NCBI RefSeq assembly: GCF_900021155.1
Contig: NZ_FCNT01000042.1
Span: forward strand, 1 to 60,031
Source: Alistipes sp. CHKCI003
Lineage (GTDB): Bacteria > Bacteroidota > Bacteroidia > Bacteroidales > Rikenellaceae
Length of the DNA stretch: 60,031 bases
Reading direction: 5' to 3'
In this document: one piece after another, positions 1 through 7,823 of the stretch
Position numbering within the stretch: position 1 is the first letter of the stretch
How the letters are laid out: the number at the start of each line of letters is the position of its first letter
Program-made: the position numbers and the translations under genes
The notes under the pieces: model-generated
Database searches by the model: none
Told to the model about the DNA's origin: nothing
Seen by the model: only the letters and a program-made list of their open reading frames with translations

Positions 1-346
1 CCCGAACGAACAGCTTATTGTTCCACCCCGCCGACTGTTTCAGCGTGCCTCGAACATGCTGTACGTCTTTAGGGTCTCTGTCCAAAGCAAAGTCGGAATA
101 ACCGAGGTCTTTATAGCTCTGTGCCACAGCTACGATCTCGCCGTGTGCGTAATACGGTTCGATATATTCCCAGAATTCATCCTCAGTACAACCGTACAGG
201 CCGTATTCCAACTCTAAACAGGGCTGCCATAACCGTATCTTCTCATATTTCCGTTTCGAGGCAGCCAACCGCCGCGTCATGGTCTTTCGCCCCTCGATGA
301 CCGCCTGCGTCAGCCCGTAGCGGTCGTTGAACATGATCTTTTTCAT
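1..346 (-). CDS. ASCH-like phage protein (3' end outside window)
   Basis: The reading frame is open from the ATG at 346 to the window edge, so the C-terminus is missing. The N-terminus (MKKIMFNDRYGL, then VIEGRKTMTRR) is the usual opening of small ASCH-related proteins of Bacteroides phages; ASCH domains are thought to bind RNA or modified nucleosides. 115 residues are visible. Its start overlaps the stop of the upstream 84-residue gene by four bases (ATGA), so it belongs to the minus-strand early operon. A second ASCH protein is at 28006. Function is inferred from family resemblance only. Confidence 0.6.
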   Translation of the reverse strand, partial: MKKIMFNDRYGLTQAVIEGRKTMTRRLAASKRKYEKIRLWQPCLELEYGLYGCTEDEFWEYIEPYYAHGEIVAVAQSYKDLGYSDFALDRDPKDVQHVRGTLKQSAGWNNKLFVR

Positions 347-597
347 GCCTCGTTCAGTTTCTTGATAAATCTTTTGCGGAGTTCTTCATTGTCCGGTTCC
401 ATCCCACTGAACCATATATCCTCGAATGCCTCTACCGCTTTCCGCTTCATCCTCTCCTCGGTCTCCTGCTCGGCTAATTCGACAGCCCGTTTAGCCTCTC
501 CCAGTTTCAGATCGCATTCTTCCGGACAATCGGGGTACATCATCGCTATCGGTGTTACGACTTTCAACAAGTATTGTTTTGCTCTTTCGCTTTTCAT
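343..597 (-). CDS. hypothetical 84-residue charged helical protein
   Basis: Short protein dominated by charged helix-forming residues (runs such as AVELAEQETEERMKRKAVEAF), probably all-helical. No family recognised. It overlaps the ASCH-like gene by ATGA and starts four bases after the methyltransferase gene ends, so it is translationally embedded in the operon. Confidence 0.6.
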   Translation of the reverse strand: MKSERAKQYLLKVVTPIAMMYPDCPEECDLKLGEAKRAVELAEQETEERMKRKAVEAFEDIWFSGMEPDNEELRKRFIKKLNEA

Positions 598-601
598 ATC
601 C

Positions 602-1075
602 TTATCTTTTCATGAAACACATCCATATTGTTTTTCCGTGGTTGGACGTCGGATGTCCGAACAACGGCTTGTACGGAATAATGTCCAAGATTTGCCGAAT
701 CTTGATCTGCTCTTCATTCCATTTGAATATCAGAATCCCTTCCGGCTTCAAAACCCGCATGCATTCGTCGAAAGCCGCCCGAATATCCGTTTCCCATGTA
801 GGCAGTAAGACGCCGTATTTTTGCGCCAACCATGACGTGCAGCCTAAATTCCTGAGGTGCGGCGGGTCCAATACGACCAACCGGAACGATTCATCGTCGA
901 AAGGCATATCCCGAAAATCGCCTATGATGTCCGGCTTCACTTCGATGCTCCGACCGTCGCATGCTGTCAATTCTTCATCCCGAATATCCATAAATACGGC
1001 ATCGGCACATGCTTTATCGAACCACATCATGCGGGACCCGCAGCATGCATCGAGTATCTTCTTGTCCGTTTTCAT
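602..1075 (-). CDS. class I SAM-dependent methyltransferase
   Basis: 157 residues. A SAM-binding loop (LDACCGSRMMWFD) is near residues 8-20, an acidic strand end (VFMDIRD) near 28-34, and a DPPH motif near 70, which is the position of the catalytic D/N-PP-Y/F/H motif of amino-methylating enzymes. Likely methylates DNA or a nucleotide in the infected cell, protecting phage DNA; the substrate is unknown and no target-recognition domain is visible. The start overlaps the restored stop of the next gene upstream by ATGA, which supports both this start and the frameshift described there. Confidence 0.7.
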   Translation of the reverse strand: MKTDKKILDACCGSRMMWFDKACADAVFMDIRDEELTACDGRSIEVKPDIIGDFRDMPFDDESFRLVVLDPPHLRNLGCTSWLAQKYGVLLPTWETDIRAAFDECMRVLKPEGILIFKWNEEQIKIRQILDIIPYKPLFGHPTSNHGKTIWMCFMKR

Positions 1076-1510
1076 AGTCTCAATTTACACCCGTTGGATA
1101 AAAGCCACTCGGCCGCCCCGTACAGCAGGTCCATGACCTGTGTCGATTCCTGCTTAAAGAGGTATTCCCGCCCTGCGCCGCCACATAGTATCTCATCGCT
1201 TCCAGAGGCTATCCGGAAGTACGAGAGGCGCCAGATACCCCCCCCCATACATCTCTATCTCCATATTGATCCATGTTCCGTCGGGCATCCGGCAACAACC
1301 GGGTAACGCTCCCAGCAGATCATTGGCCGTAAAAGCCGGGATATGGTCCGCGTGCACCGCCTGCCGGTGCTTTGTCTCCGTATCCCATATTTTCAGTACC
1401 GGATGCGGCGCGGGGGACGTGTTGTCCCACACCATGCTGGCCATCTCTGCCGGTGCGCCCAGCTCCAGCAGCCGCTTCGACTGCTCGATGCTTGTTACTT
1501 GATTCGTCAT
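1072..1510 (-). pseudogene. phage hypothetical protein, frameshifted at a G9 tract
   Basis: As read, the frame from 1510 stops at 1193 (105 residues) just after a run of nine G on the coding strand (1238-1246). With eight G the frame continues for about 55 codons (IWRLSYFRIASG... ending AAEWLLSNGCKLRL) and stops at 1072 with a four-base ATGA overlap with the methyltransferase start, like other junctions in this operon. The ending W-L-L-x-N-G-x-K-L is typical of a common Bacteroides phage hypothetical family. Either a slipped tract (variation or sequencing error) or a truncated allele. Function unknown. Confidence 0.6.
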
Positions 1511-1593
1511 TTGCTTTCGTATTTATCGATCGTTTCGAATATCCGCAGCGCAACCTGCGGAACAATACCGCTGAATAACGATGCATGTGTCAT
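1507..1593 (-). pseudogene. mini-ORF joining both ends of a C5 DNA methyltransferase (copy 1)
   Basis: 28 codons. The first ten residues (MTHASLFSGI) are the start of motif I of C5 cytosine methyltransferases (normally LFSGIGG); the rest (VPQVALRIFETIDKYESK) matches their C-terminus (usually GNAV-VPQV..IF..I). The whole enzyme between appears deleted in frame. The start overlaps the PAPS-reductase stop by ATGA and the stop overlaps the next start by ATGA, so the gene slot was kept. A second copy is at 4236. Family assignment is by motif recognition. Confidence 0.55.
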
Positions 1594-1919
1594 TCGCATA
1601 GTCCGTAATAGCTCATACAGCTCGTCGCCGTATCGTCGTCGAATAGGCTGCCCGTCGCGTTCTGCCATTGGACGTAGCGCACGACATCATGAATCGTCGG
1701 ATATTTCTCTCCGCTGGAGATTGCATGGGGCGGGATTCTATTTGGCCCGAAAAACGAAGAATGCAACTCTCCTTCAAGGTTTGCTATTTCCGCTATACGT
1801 TCGGGAGATTGTTTGGAGATATTGAGAATATCGCGCTGGCTTGCCATCACACACGGCCAGCAGCCGACACGCTTGTAGCCCATCCGGTAGAGCGGGTTCG
1901 GTTCCAAACCAGCGGCGAG
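1535..1919. repeat. direct repeat, copy 1 (385 bp)
   Basis: This segment covers the 3' third of a PAPS-reductase-like gene plus the mini-methyltransferase and appears identical to 4270-4654 (offset 2735). Divergence begins abruptly at both edges. Such a perfect block between otherwise diverged paralogues suggests recombination or gene conversion. Confidence 0.85.
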
Positions 1920-2468
1920 GATGTAATCGATGACCTGTTGCGCCGACCAGTCGAACACCGGTCGCAAGAGGTCGTCAGCATAATGCGACCGGAACACCCG
2001 AACATCCTTGCCGCGGTAGCTATACTTCTTCGGCTTTCCGTTTTTGTCGTAGCCGTAAGGCTCGAAATAATACTTGAAATAGGTGCATTGCGTCTTCATC
2101 TTGGCTCGTGCCGAGGATTCCGCGGCACGGATGCCCTGAATAATGAGCGTATTATCTTGTACGACGTCGAGGATGTAGTCAGTCATTGGCTTCGTCTTCA
2201 GTTCCTCTGTACAGTACCGGGCGCGCGCCGACGGGCAGCGATGCTTCTGCCGGGCAAGATCGACCATACCTGCATACTTCTTCGACTTCAATGTTACCAG
2301 ATCGAGATGCAGCTTGTCGGCAATGCGATGGATGTATTCGTAAGTCAACGGATGTTCCCAACCCGTGTCGCAGAATACCGTCGTGAAATTCTTGGTGATA
2401 TGTTCGCGGGTCCACAACAGCGCTGCAAGGCTATCTTTACCGCCGGAAAAAGTAACTATAACTCTCAT
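1590..2468 (-). CDS. PAPS-reductase-family PP-loop protein (copy 1)
   Basis: 292 residues. PP-loop SGGKDS at residues 8-13, CTEELKTKP near 90, and a cysteine pair GCWPC near 205. The family adenylates or reduces sulfur compounds; phage members are often suspected of DNA thio-modification or host sulfur metabolism, but the substrate here is unknown. The last ~100 residues are identical to copy 2 at 4325 while the N-terminal part differs at many positions, which indicates recent gene conversion or duplication. Overlaps the mini-methyltransferase by ATGA. Confidence 0.8.
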   Translation of the reverse strand: MRVIVTFSGGKDSLAALLWTREHITKNFTTVFCDTGWEHPLTYEYIHRIADKLHLDLVTLKSKKYAGMVDLARQKHRCPSARARYCTEELKTKPMTDYILDVVQDNTLIIQGIRAAESSARAKMKTQCTYFKYYFEPYGYDKNGKPKKYSYRGKDVRVFRSHYADDLLRPVFDWSAQQVIDYILAAGLEPNPLYRMGYKRVGCWPCVMASQRDILNISKQSPERIAEIANLEGELHSSFFGPNRIPPHAISSGEKYPTIHDVVRYVQWQNATGSLFDDDTATSCMSYYGLCE

Positions 2469-2478
2469 AATCTATCTG

Positions 2479-3123
2479 TTATTCTTTGTCCCGAACGCAA
2501 CGCACGCTGAAGCCGTTGGCGCGATTGAAGTAGTTCAGCGGGTAGACGAAGCCCGAGCGGAAGTAGAGGTTGACCGCGTAGTTGCTGCTTCCGTAGCCCG
2601 GCGACGAGGACCAATAGTAGCCGCTGGTACTCGTACCGATCATCTTTGTGCGATAGCCGAGGCCCTTAGAAGAGCTGAGGCCCGCAATAGGCAGGAATAA
2701 CGAGCCCTTGTGGTCCGAGTCGTGATTACCCCCAAACCAACGGCCCTTGAGCTCATCGTCCCAAGTCGAGCCTAAATCGCATAATGCCACCCATTCATAC
2801 TGAGTGGGCAAGCGCTTCCCGACGGACCTCGCGGCCTCCATCGCCTCATCCCATGTGTAGTAATGGCGGCCGTCCTTCTCGTAACCGCCGATGGCCAAAT
2901 TCTCTGTGTCCCACAGCAGGCCGCAAAGCTCGATGGAGTCGGACTCGGGATCGGACGCAGAATCGGCCGCAACCGGATTATCCTCCCTCCATTGAGCGCC
3001 GGTAATGAACCCGTCTATCCATTCATTGTGGCAAGCTTCATCTATCATGTTGTAGATGGTTTTATCGTAATCCTCTAAACGATACGGGCAAAGTTCATCG
3101 GCTACTTCACGTAATGTTTTCAT
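2479..3123 (-). CDS. C-type-lectin/FGE-fold protein resembling a DGR target
   Basis: 214 residues. The C-terminal ~120 residues carry the formylglycine-enzyme/C-lectin pattern (GKRLPTQYEW, GRWFGG, FLPIAG, GYYWSSS, NGFSVRCVRD) seen in variable proteins of diversity-generating retroelements. In the last ~45 codons many variable positions are NNC codons (TAC, AGC, GTC, TTC, CGC) as expected from mutated AAC codons. No reverse transcriptase or template repeat is visible in the window, so a trans-acting or outside cassette would be needed. Could be a receptor-binding or ligand-binding accessory protein. ATGA overlap with the radical SAM gene. Confidence 0.6.
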   Translation of the reverse strand: MKTLREVADELCPYRLEDYDKTIYNMIDEACHNEWIDGFITGAQWREDNPVAADSASDPESDSIELCGLLWDTENLAIGGYEKDGRHYYTWDEAMEAARSVGKRLPTQYEWVALCDLGSTWDDELKGRWFGGNHDSDHKGSLFLPIAGLSSSKGLGYRTKMIGTSTSGYYWSSSPGYGSSNYAVNLYFRSGFVYPLNYFNRANGFSVRCVRDKE

Positions 3124-3998
3124 AATCTGAAATTTTTAAATTCACAGCTATAAAAAACGGACTTCTTGTTGCACCAATGGGCAACCCGACGCTGCTCAAC
3201 TGTCGGTCTGATCTTGTTATCAAAATCCCTGTAAGGCTGGGCGAATGGGTTGATGTGCATTTCACGGAAAATGTTCAATCTGAACAACGCATCATCAATT
3301 TCTTTGACAAGGCAATAGACAAAAAAACGATGTCTGTTGACCCCCCGCTGCTCAAGCTCCCGAATACACTTCAGCACTGGTTCTATCTGGGCGCGTGTAT
3401 CGCAAGCGAACCGTATGTGTCGAATCCATTTCACCCGTGACAGCAAATCGAGAATGTAAGGGTCATCACAAGCTCGCCGGGCATCCAGCCCTTGGTTGAA
3501 GTCCACCGCGATACCCATGCGGACGATTTCCTCGATCTGTTCCAATCCGAAATCGGATGCCAGCACATTGTTGTCGAGCAATACGGCCCGGCGCTTGTTG
3601 CCGATGAATTCGCGTATCGGCGATGCCGGACGGATCGAACCCTCCTTGTGCGGCACAATACACCACGGACAATGATTCGGACAACCTCGGGTAAGGAAAC
3701 CGTAGGCTTCATCCACTCCGTAAAGCGAATAATCAGGGCACATATGCTCGATAGATTCCGGCAGTGTCGTCGTGTAGTCTCGATAACCTGTCCCAGCCTT
3801 CACCACTTCGCAAGGGTAATAATCCGAACAGTCGGGCGTGAACGTGAAGACTTTCGACATATACACCCTGTCGTAGCTGCCGAACATCGCATCGGCAAAC
3901 TCGACCGAATCGCCCTCAGACTTATGCCACGCCGAGAGCTTCATCAGCGCAAGATTCGGGAAGTGATGACCATCCACATCTACTATACCTATTCGCAT
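3120..3998 (-). CDS. radical SAM protein
   Basis: 292 residues. Cysteine cluster C-PNH-C-PW-C near residue 110 (CxxxCxxC) for a 4Fe-4S cluster; the preceding region (IVDVDGHHFPNLALMKLSAWH) resembles a cobalamin-binding-like half domain of B12 radical SAM proteins. These enzymes perform SAM-dependent radical chemistry such as methylation or rearrangement. Substrate unknown; the neighbours (PAPS-reductase-like genes, methyltransferase) suggest nucleic acid modification, which is inference. Overlaps the neighbouring genes at both ends. Confidence 0.7.
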   Translation of the reverse strand: MRIGIVDVDGHHFPNLALMKLSAWHKSEGDSVEFADAMFGSYDRVYMSKVFTFTPDCSDYYPCEVVKAGTGYRDYTTTLPESIEHMCPDYSLYGVDEAYGFLTRGCPNHCPWCIVPHKEGSIRPASPIREFIGNKRRAVLLDNNVLASDFGLEQIEEIVRMGIAVDFNQGLDARRACDDPYILDLLSRVKWIRHIRFACDTRAQIEPVLKCIRELEQRGVNRHRFFVYCLVKEIDDALFRLNIFREMHINPFAQPYRDFDNKIRPTVEQRRVAHWCNKKSVFYSCEFKNFRL

Positions 3999-4234
3999 CG
4001 GGGTTCGTAATCGTTTAGCTTCAATTTTTCAATTTCCCTATTCTTGTCATCGATTACCTTGCGGGCTATTTCCTCGCGCTGCTTCGACTCGTCGAGGCAG
4101 ATTTTCAGTTTGGCTATTTCTGCCTTCAGTTGACGGATTTCCTCTTGGTATTCGTTTTCCGGACCGTATCTCCACTCAGGGAAAGAGTCGTCTGTTTGTA
4201 GGTAGCTCATACCTAATCCTGTCATCAGTTTCAT
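3989..4234 (-). CDS. hypothetical coiled-coil protein, 81 residues
   Basis: Residues ~28-75 form a strongly charged heptad region (EYQEEIRQLKAEIAKLKICLDE...), so a coiled coil is likely. No family recognised. It lies between the second mini-methyltransferase and the radical SAM gene, with a 10-base overlap with the latter. Confidence 0.55.
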   Translation of the reverse strand: MKLMTGLGMSYLQTDDSFPEWRYGPENEYQEEIRQLKAEIAKLKICLDESKQREEIARKVIDDKNREIEKLKLNDYEPRCE

Positions 4235-4235
4235 A

Positions 4236-4328
4236 TTATCGACTTAATTTCTCGTAAGCGTTGATCGTCTCGAATATCCGCAGCGCAACCTGCGGAACAA
4301 TACCGCTGAATAACGATGCATGTGTCAT
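4236..4328 (-). pseudogene. mini-ORF joining both ends of a C5 DNA methyltransferase (copy 2)
   Basis: 30 codons, MTHASLFSGI followed directly by VPQVALRIFETINAYEK. Same in-frame fusion of methyltransferase start and end as at 1507; only the last residues differ. It starts with an ATGA overlap on the second PAPS-reductase-like gene. That the deletion is identical shows the two units share one ancestor. Confidence 0.55.
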
Positions 4329-4654
4329 TCGCATAGTCCGTAATAGCTCATACAGCTCGTCGCCGTATCGTCGTCGAATAGGCTGCCCGTCGCGTTCTGC
4401 CATTGGACGTAGCGCACGACATCATGAATCGTCGGATATTTCTCTCCGCTGGAGATTGCATGGGGCGGGATTCTATTTGGCCCGAAAAACGAAGAATGCA
4501 ACTCTCCTTCAAGGTTTGCTATTTCCGCTATACGTTCGGGAGATTGTTTGGAGATATTGAGAATATCGCGCTGGCTTGCCATCACACACGGCCAGCAGCC
4601 GACACGCTTGTAGCCCATCCGGTAGAGCGGGTTCGGTTCCAAACCAGCGGCGAG
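4270..4654. repeat. direct repeat, copy 2 (385 bp)
   Basis: Second copy of the block at 1535-1919, same orientation. Contains the 3' part of the second PAPS-reductase-like gene and most of the second mini-methyltransferase. Confidence 0.85.
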
Positions 4655-5203
4655 AATCGAATCAATCACCTGCTGTGCCGACCAGTCGAACACAGGGCGC
4701 AGCAGGTCATCCGAGAACTTTGCCCGAAACGCCCGGACATCCTTACTCCGGTAGGTGTGCTTTTTCGGCTTGCCATTTTTGTCGTAACCGTAAGGCTCGA
4801 AATAGTATTTGAAATACGTACATTGCGCCTGCATCTTGGCCCGCGCCGGAGATTCCGATCCACGGATGCCCTGAATCATCAACATATTGTCCTGCACCTC
4901 GTCCAGCACGTAGTCGATCGTCGGTTTGGTTTTGAGTTCTATCGTGCAAAACCGTGCCCGCGTCGAGGGCCAGCGTTTCCTTTGCCGCGTAAGATCGACC
5001 ATCCCGTCGTATTTCTTCGACTTCAATGTTACCAAGTCGAGGTGCAGCTTGTCGGCGATACGGTTAATATACTCGTAGGTCAGCGGATGTTCCCAGCCCG
5101 TGTCGCAGAACACGGTCGTGAAATTTTTGGTGATATGCTCCCGTGTCCACAACAGTGCTGCGAGGCTGTCTTTACCGCCGGAAAAAGTTACAAGTACTTT
5201 CAT
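4325..5203 (-). CDS. PAPS-reductase-family PP-loop protein (copy 2)
   Basis: 292 residues from the ATG at 5203, the same length as copy 1; the frame is open further upstream but that part is unlike the family. PP-loop SGGKDS at residues 8-13 and GCWPC near 205 are intact. The N-terminal two thirds differ from copy 1 at scattered residues, the last third is identical. The intergenic 45 bases to the repeat protein hold nothing notable. Both copies look functional; they may act on different substrates or as partners, which is speculation. Confidence 0.8.
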   Translation of the reverse strand: MKVLVTFSGGKDSLAALLWTREHITKNFTTVFCDTGWEHPLTYEYINRIADKLHLDLVTLKSKKYDGMVDLTRQRKRWPSTRARFCTIELKTKPTIDYVLDEVQDNMLMIQGIRGSESPARAKMQAQCTYFKYYFEPYGYDKNGKPKKHTYRSKDVRAFRAKFSDDLLRPVFDWSAQQVIDSILAAGLEPNPLYRMGYKRVGCWPCVMASQRDILNISKQSPERIAEIANLEGELHSSFFGPNRIPPHAISSGEKYPTIHDVVRYVQWQNATGSLFDDDTATSCMSYYGLCE

Positions 5204-5247
5204 GTGAAAATTGTTTTTGAGAAAGCCCCCATTGGATATCGAGTGAA

Positions 5248-5946
5248 TTATTCCGCGAATTTCCGTTCCACGAGGTCCGCAATAGCCAGATACTCGCCGG
5301 CCAGACCGTCCGTGCCGTGTGTTTCCCGAACTTTCTCCCGAAACTCGGGCAGGGTACCCAGAAAGCACCCGCAGCGGACGTAAATACCCTGTTCGAGATT
5401 GAAGAAGTAGGTTTTGCTGCCCTTGCGTGATCCGGAACCTATCCACGCGGCGAAAGGATAACCCGGTTTCGCGCGGCCGATTCCCTCAAAATCGCACCGA
5501 TCCCCGAAGCTGCATTGCTCCCCGAAGCTGCATTGCTTCCCGAAGCTGCAACACTCCCTGAAACTGCACAGCGCCCCGAAACTGCACCGCTCCCCGAAGA
5601 TGCACCGTTTCCCAAAACTGCAATACACCTCAAAGTTGCAACACTTCCCGAAGATGCACTGTTCCCTGAAAATACATTCTTCCCTGAAGATGCACCGCTC
5701 CCCGAAACGGCAACACTCCCCGAAGATGCACCAGTCCTCGAAACAGCACATCTCCCCAAAGCTGCATTGCTCCCCGAAGCTGCAACACTTCCCGAAACAA
5801 CAATACTTCCCGAAACGACAACATTTCCCGAAATTGCACTGCCTCCCGAAGTTCTCGATCTGCGAATAGTCGCCCGTGGGGCAATATTTAACACCTTTTT
5901 CATCGCGTTCGAACGCATCGAACTCTGCTTGTGTGTATCTTTTCAT
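5248..5946 (-). CDS. cysteine-rich hexapeptide-repeat protein
   Basis: 232 residues. Residues ~30-155 are about twenty six-residue repeats of the form F-G-x-x-C-x, coded by 18-base units. The spacing fits a left-handed beta-helix (hexapeptide) better than pentapeptide repeats, with Phe and Cys pointing inward. The C-terminal part (TYFFNLEQGIYVRCGCFLGT) is conserved in Bacteroides prophage proteins of this type. Role unknown; a structural or DNA-mimicking solenoid are both possible. The repeat array is a likely site of length variation. Confidence 0.7.
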   Translation of the reverse strand: MKRYTQAEFDAFERDEKGVKYCPTGDYSQIENFGRQCNFGKCCRFGKYCCFGKCCSFGEQCSFGEMCCFEDWCIFGECCRFGERCIFREECIFREQCIFGKCCNFEVYCSFGKRCIFGERCSFGALCSFRECCSFGKQCSFGEQCSFGDRCDFEGIGRAKPGYPFAAWIGSGSRKGSKTYFFNLEQGIYVRCGCFLGTLPEFREKVRETHGTDGLAGEYLAIADLVERKFAE

Positions 5947-5949
5947 TTG

Positions 5950-6306
5950 CTACAAATTCAAATAGTTTTCAGTAACCATCATTGCTTCTTCCAACGTGCG
6001 AACAATCACGTATTTGTTTCCCGCCTGCTCGAAAGAACGCTGCCATGTTTTCTGTGCTTCGCTTTGGCGGCTGCCTTTCGAAAGCGTCTTGAATTCCAAT
6101 CCTAACGAACCGTAACAGCCCCGAGGTACGAGCAGCAATAGATCGGCTGCACCGGCCGTCATTCCTTCTGCTTTCAGGAGGGCCGCTTCAGTCTTATTTC
6201 GCAGTCCGCCGTTCGGAACGCTCGTCAGATTCAGGGCGTAATCAGGGTAACGGAGACGGAACCACCGCACGAAGGCGCGTTGTAAGGTCGATTCGAGGTG
6301 TCTCAT
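5950..6306 (-). CDS. VRR-NUC domain nuclease
   Basis: 118 residues from the ATG at 6306, which overlaps the upstream stop by ATGA; the longer open frame upstream is a shadow. Residues 1-100 match the VRR-NUC fold of the PD-(D/E)XK group: N-terminal helix, SVPNGGLRN, GMTAGAADLLLL, and the metal-binding ExK (GLEFKTL) followed by a glutamine. Phage VRR-NUC proteins act as structure-specific endonucleases in recombination or replication, which fits the Rad52 and SSB genes in the same operon. Confidence 0.85.
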   Translation of the reverse strand: MRHLESTLQRAFVRWFRLRYPDYALNLTSVPNGGLRNKTEAALLKAEGMTAGAADLLLLVPRGCYGSLGLEFKTLSKGSRQSEAQKTWQRSFEQAGNKYVIVRTLEEAMMVTENYLNL

Positions 6307-6800
6307 AGCGCATCGGGCAGACGGTAGCGTATCTTGTCGACTTTCAAGACCCATACGGGCTTGTCGGCATCGCCGATCCTTAGCGGAGCGTAATCGTCCG
6401 TGGAGGCTCCCCGCTTCGCTGCGTCGTTGCACATCTCGGCATACGACATCACCCTGCACTTCACATCGAGGCTCAGCACGTCGGCGATTGTCAGCTGCTT
6501 GTATGTAAACGTGTCCAGCACCCTGTTCACGGCATAGTCCAGCCGTGCGTCGCTCATTCCCGTTTTGCTGATGCGTTCGGTGAGAATGGAGAAGAATTCC
6601 TTCGTCATATCGGGGAAACACACGGACAGCTTGTGCATGGATGCGGCAATATGGGCCGCAGATGCCGGAGGCCCTGCGAATACGGACACTTCCTCACTCC
6701 CATTCTTGGCGAGTGTGAGCGCGAGCCCATCCTTCGGCGACGGCGCAAGCGAGTTCATCAGGCGTTGGGGTGCGATTCTTTGTACTTCGTTCATGGTCAT
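6303..6800 (-). CDS. hypothetical protein between initiator and VRR-NUC genes
   Basis: 165 residues, no recognised domain. The first ~35 codons overlap the 3' end of the DUF4373 gene in another frame (107 bases), so an internal start is possible, for example before MHKLSVCFPDM. The remainder is helical and ends with an ATGA overlap on the nuclease gene. The position after a DnaD-like initiator would suit a helicase loader, but I see no motif that proves it. Confidence 0.55.
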   Translation of the reverse strand: MTMNEVQRIAPQRLMNSLAPSPKDGLALTLAKNGSEEVSVFAGPPASAAHIAASMHKLSVCFPDMTKEFFSILTERISKTGMSDARLDYAVNRVLDTFTYKQLTIADVLSLDVKCRVMSYAEMCNDAAKRGASTDDYAPLRIGDADKPVWVLKVDKIRYRLPDAL

Positions 6801-7587
6801 TCGATGTTTTCAGTAGAAACAGCCCCGCCCAATTGTTGGCCATCGACTGTTCGACAATCTTACGGGCCCTTCCGGCATCTCCGGAGGAGAGTTCGAGCAG
6901 ATGCGCATAGAAGGCATCGAAGCCCCGCTGCCGGTAGGTCTGTCCGCGTTCAGACTTATATGCAAGCCAATCCGCCACGATGGGTTGGAACGAAGGTCCG
7001 ACAGCCGAGAGGTTGAGTTCTTTTCTTTTTCGCGCAACTTTTTCTTTTCTTTCCGGAGACGGCCTATCGCCTTCGGGCGATGGTCCGACAGCCGCTTCCC
7101 CCCGAAAGGGGGATTGAGGGGGTATATCTTCGACGTTAGGAGAAGATATATTTCTTTCTTTTCTTTCTTTGCCGCAAACTTCCGGAGTTTTTTGCGATTC
7201 TTCCGGAATAATGCGACATTCTTCCGGAATTTTGGCAATCTTGCGTTTTGACCGGTTGCACATTTCGAGGTATCTCCGTTGGATGGATGCCGACGTGATG
7301 ACCCCACGAGAGAGCAGTTCTTTGTTAAAAAGCCCCACATCACCGCAGTATCTCACAATCTCAAAAACATTCGATTCCTTCAGCCCAAGATATTCGGCCA
7401 CGTTGAAGGCAGTCACTTCGTCCCACGCAACAAAACAGCCTTGTACCCGGTACACCTCGCAAAGCAAATAGTCGTAAACAGCAAGACCCCTGCACCCGTG
7501 ATCCTTTACAAGCCGCCGGATGCGAATATCCATATACCGATCCGTATCGACGCTGTAATAGCTCAATCCGGTCTTGTTGCTCGCCAT
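6694..7587 (-). CDS. DUF4373-family replication initiator-like protein
   Basis: 297 residues. Residues 1-110 match the DUF4373 (Lin1244/Lin1753-like) winged-helix domain (GLSYYSVDTDRYMDIRIRRL, then GCRGLAVYDYLLCEVY), found at the N-terminus of replication proteins of Bacteroides phages and plasmids. A low-complexity basic linker (~135-190) leads to a helical C-terminal domain (WLAYKSERGQTYRQRGFDAFY, ANNWAGLF) typical of DnaD-like ends. Likely binds the phage origin and recruits the helicase. First gene of the replication part of the operon. Confidence 0.75.
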   Translation of the reverse strand: MASNKTGLSYYSVDTDRYMDIRIRRLVKDHGCRGLAVYDYLLCEVYRVQGCFVAWDEVTAFNVAEYLGLKESNVFEIVRYCGDVGLFNKELLSRGVITSASIQRRYLEMCNRSKRKIAKIPEECRIIPEESQKTPEVCGKERKERNISSPNVEDIPPQSPFRGEAAVGPSPEGDRPSPERKEKVARKRKELNLSAVGPSFQPIVADWLAYKSERGQTYRQRGFDAFYAHLLELSSGDAGRARKIVEQSMANNWAGLFLLKTSNDHERSTKNRTPTPDELACAVAEGWARAHTRQEWE

Positions 7588-7643
7588 GTCATAGCCTTTT
7601 ATCTAATCACTACATCTCGCAACCATTTCACTCAATACATGAA

Positions 7644-7811
7644 TCAGGTCTTTGCCATTTCGGGAGTTAAAACAAGAAGGTTAAAGAAATAATCTCTATC
7701 ATTTTCTGGCTCCCTTATTACGATATTTGAATCGGTATTCCAATATACCTCCACCTCTCTCAAATCCGAATCTTCATCCGAATCTACTATGTGATAATGT
7801 TGGGCAAACAT
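7644..7811 (-). CDS. small acidic protein, 55 residues
   Basis: Open frame MFAQHYHIVDSDEDSDLREVEVYWNT... ending TPEMAKT. Its composition is protein-like and the N-terminal half is strongly acidic. It occupies the gap between the 123-residue protein and the DUF4373 gene, in the operon direction. No family recognised. Confidence 0.5.
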   Translation of the reverse strand: MFAQHYHIVDSDEDSDLREVEVYWNTDSNIVIREPENDRDYFFNLLVLTPEMAKT

Positions 7812-7823
7812 ATTTTTCGATAT

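Noticed and set aside
1990..2010. YADD motif suggesting a reverse transcriptase
   Set aside because: It lies in a PAPS-reductase-like protein (HYADDLLRP) without other RT motifs.
5515..6105. Plus-strand proline/leucine repeat frames
   Set aside because: Mirror of the hexapeptide-repeat gene.
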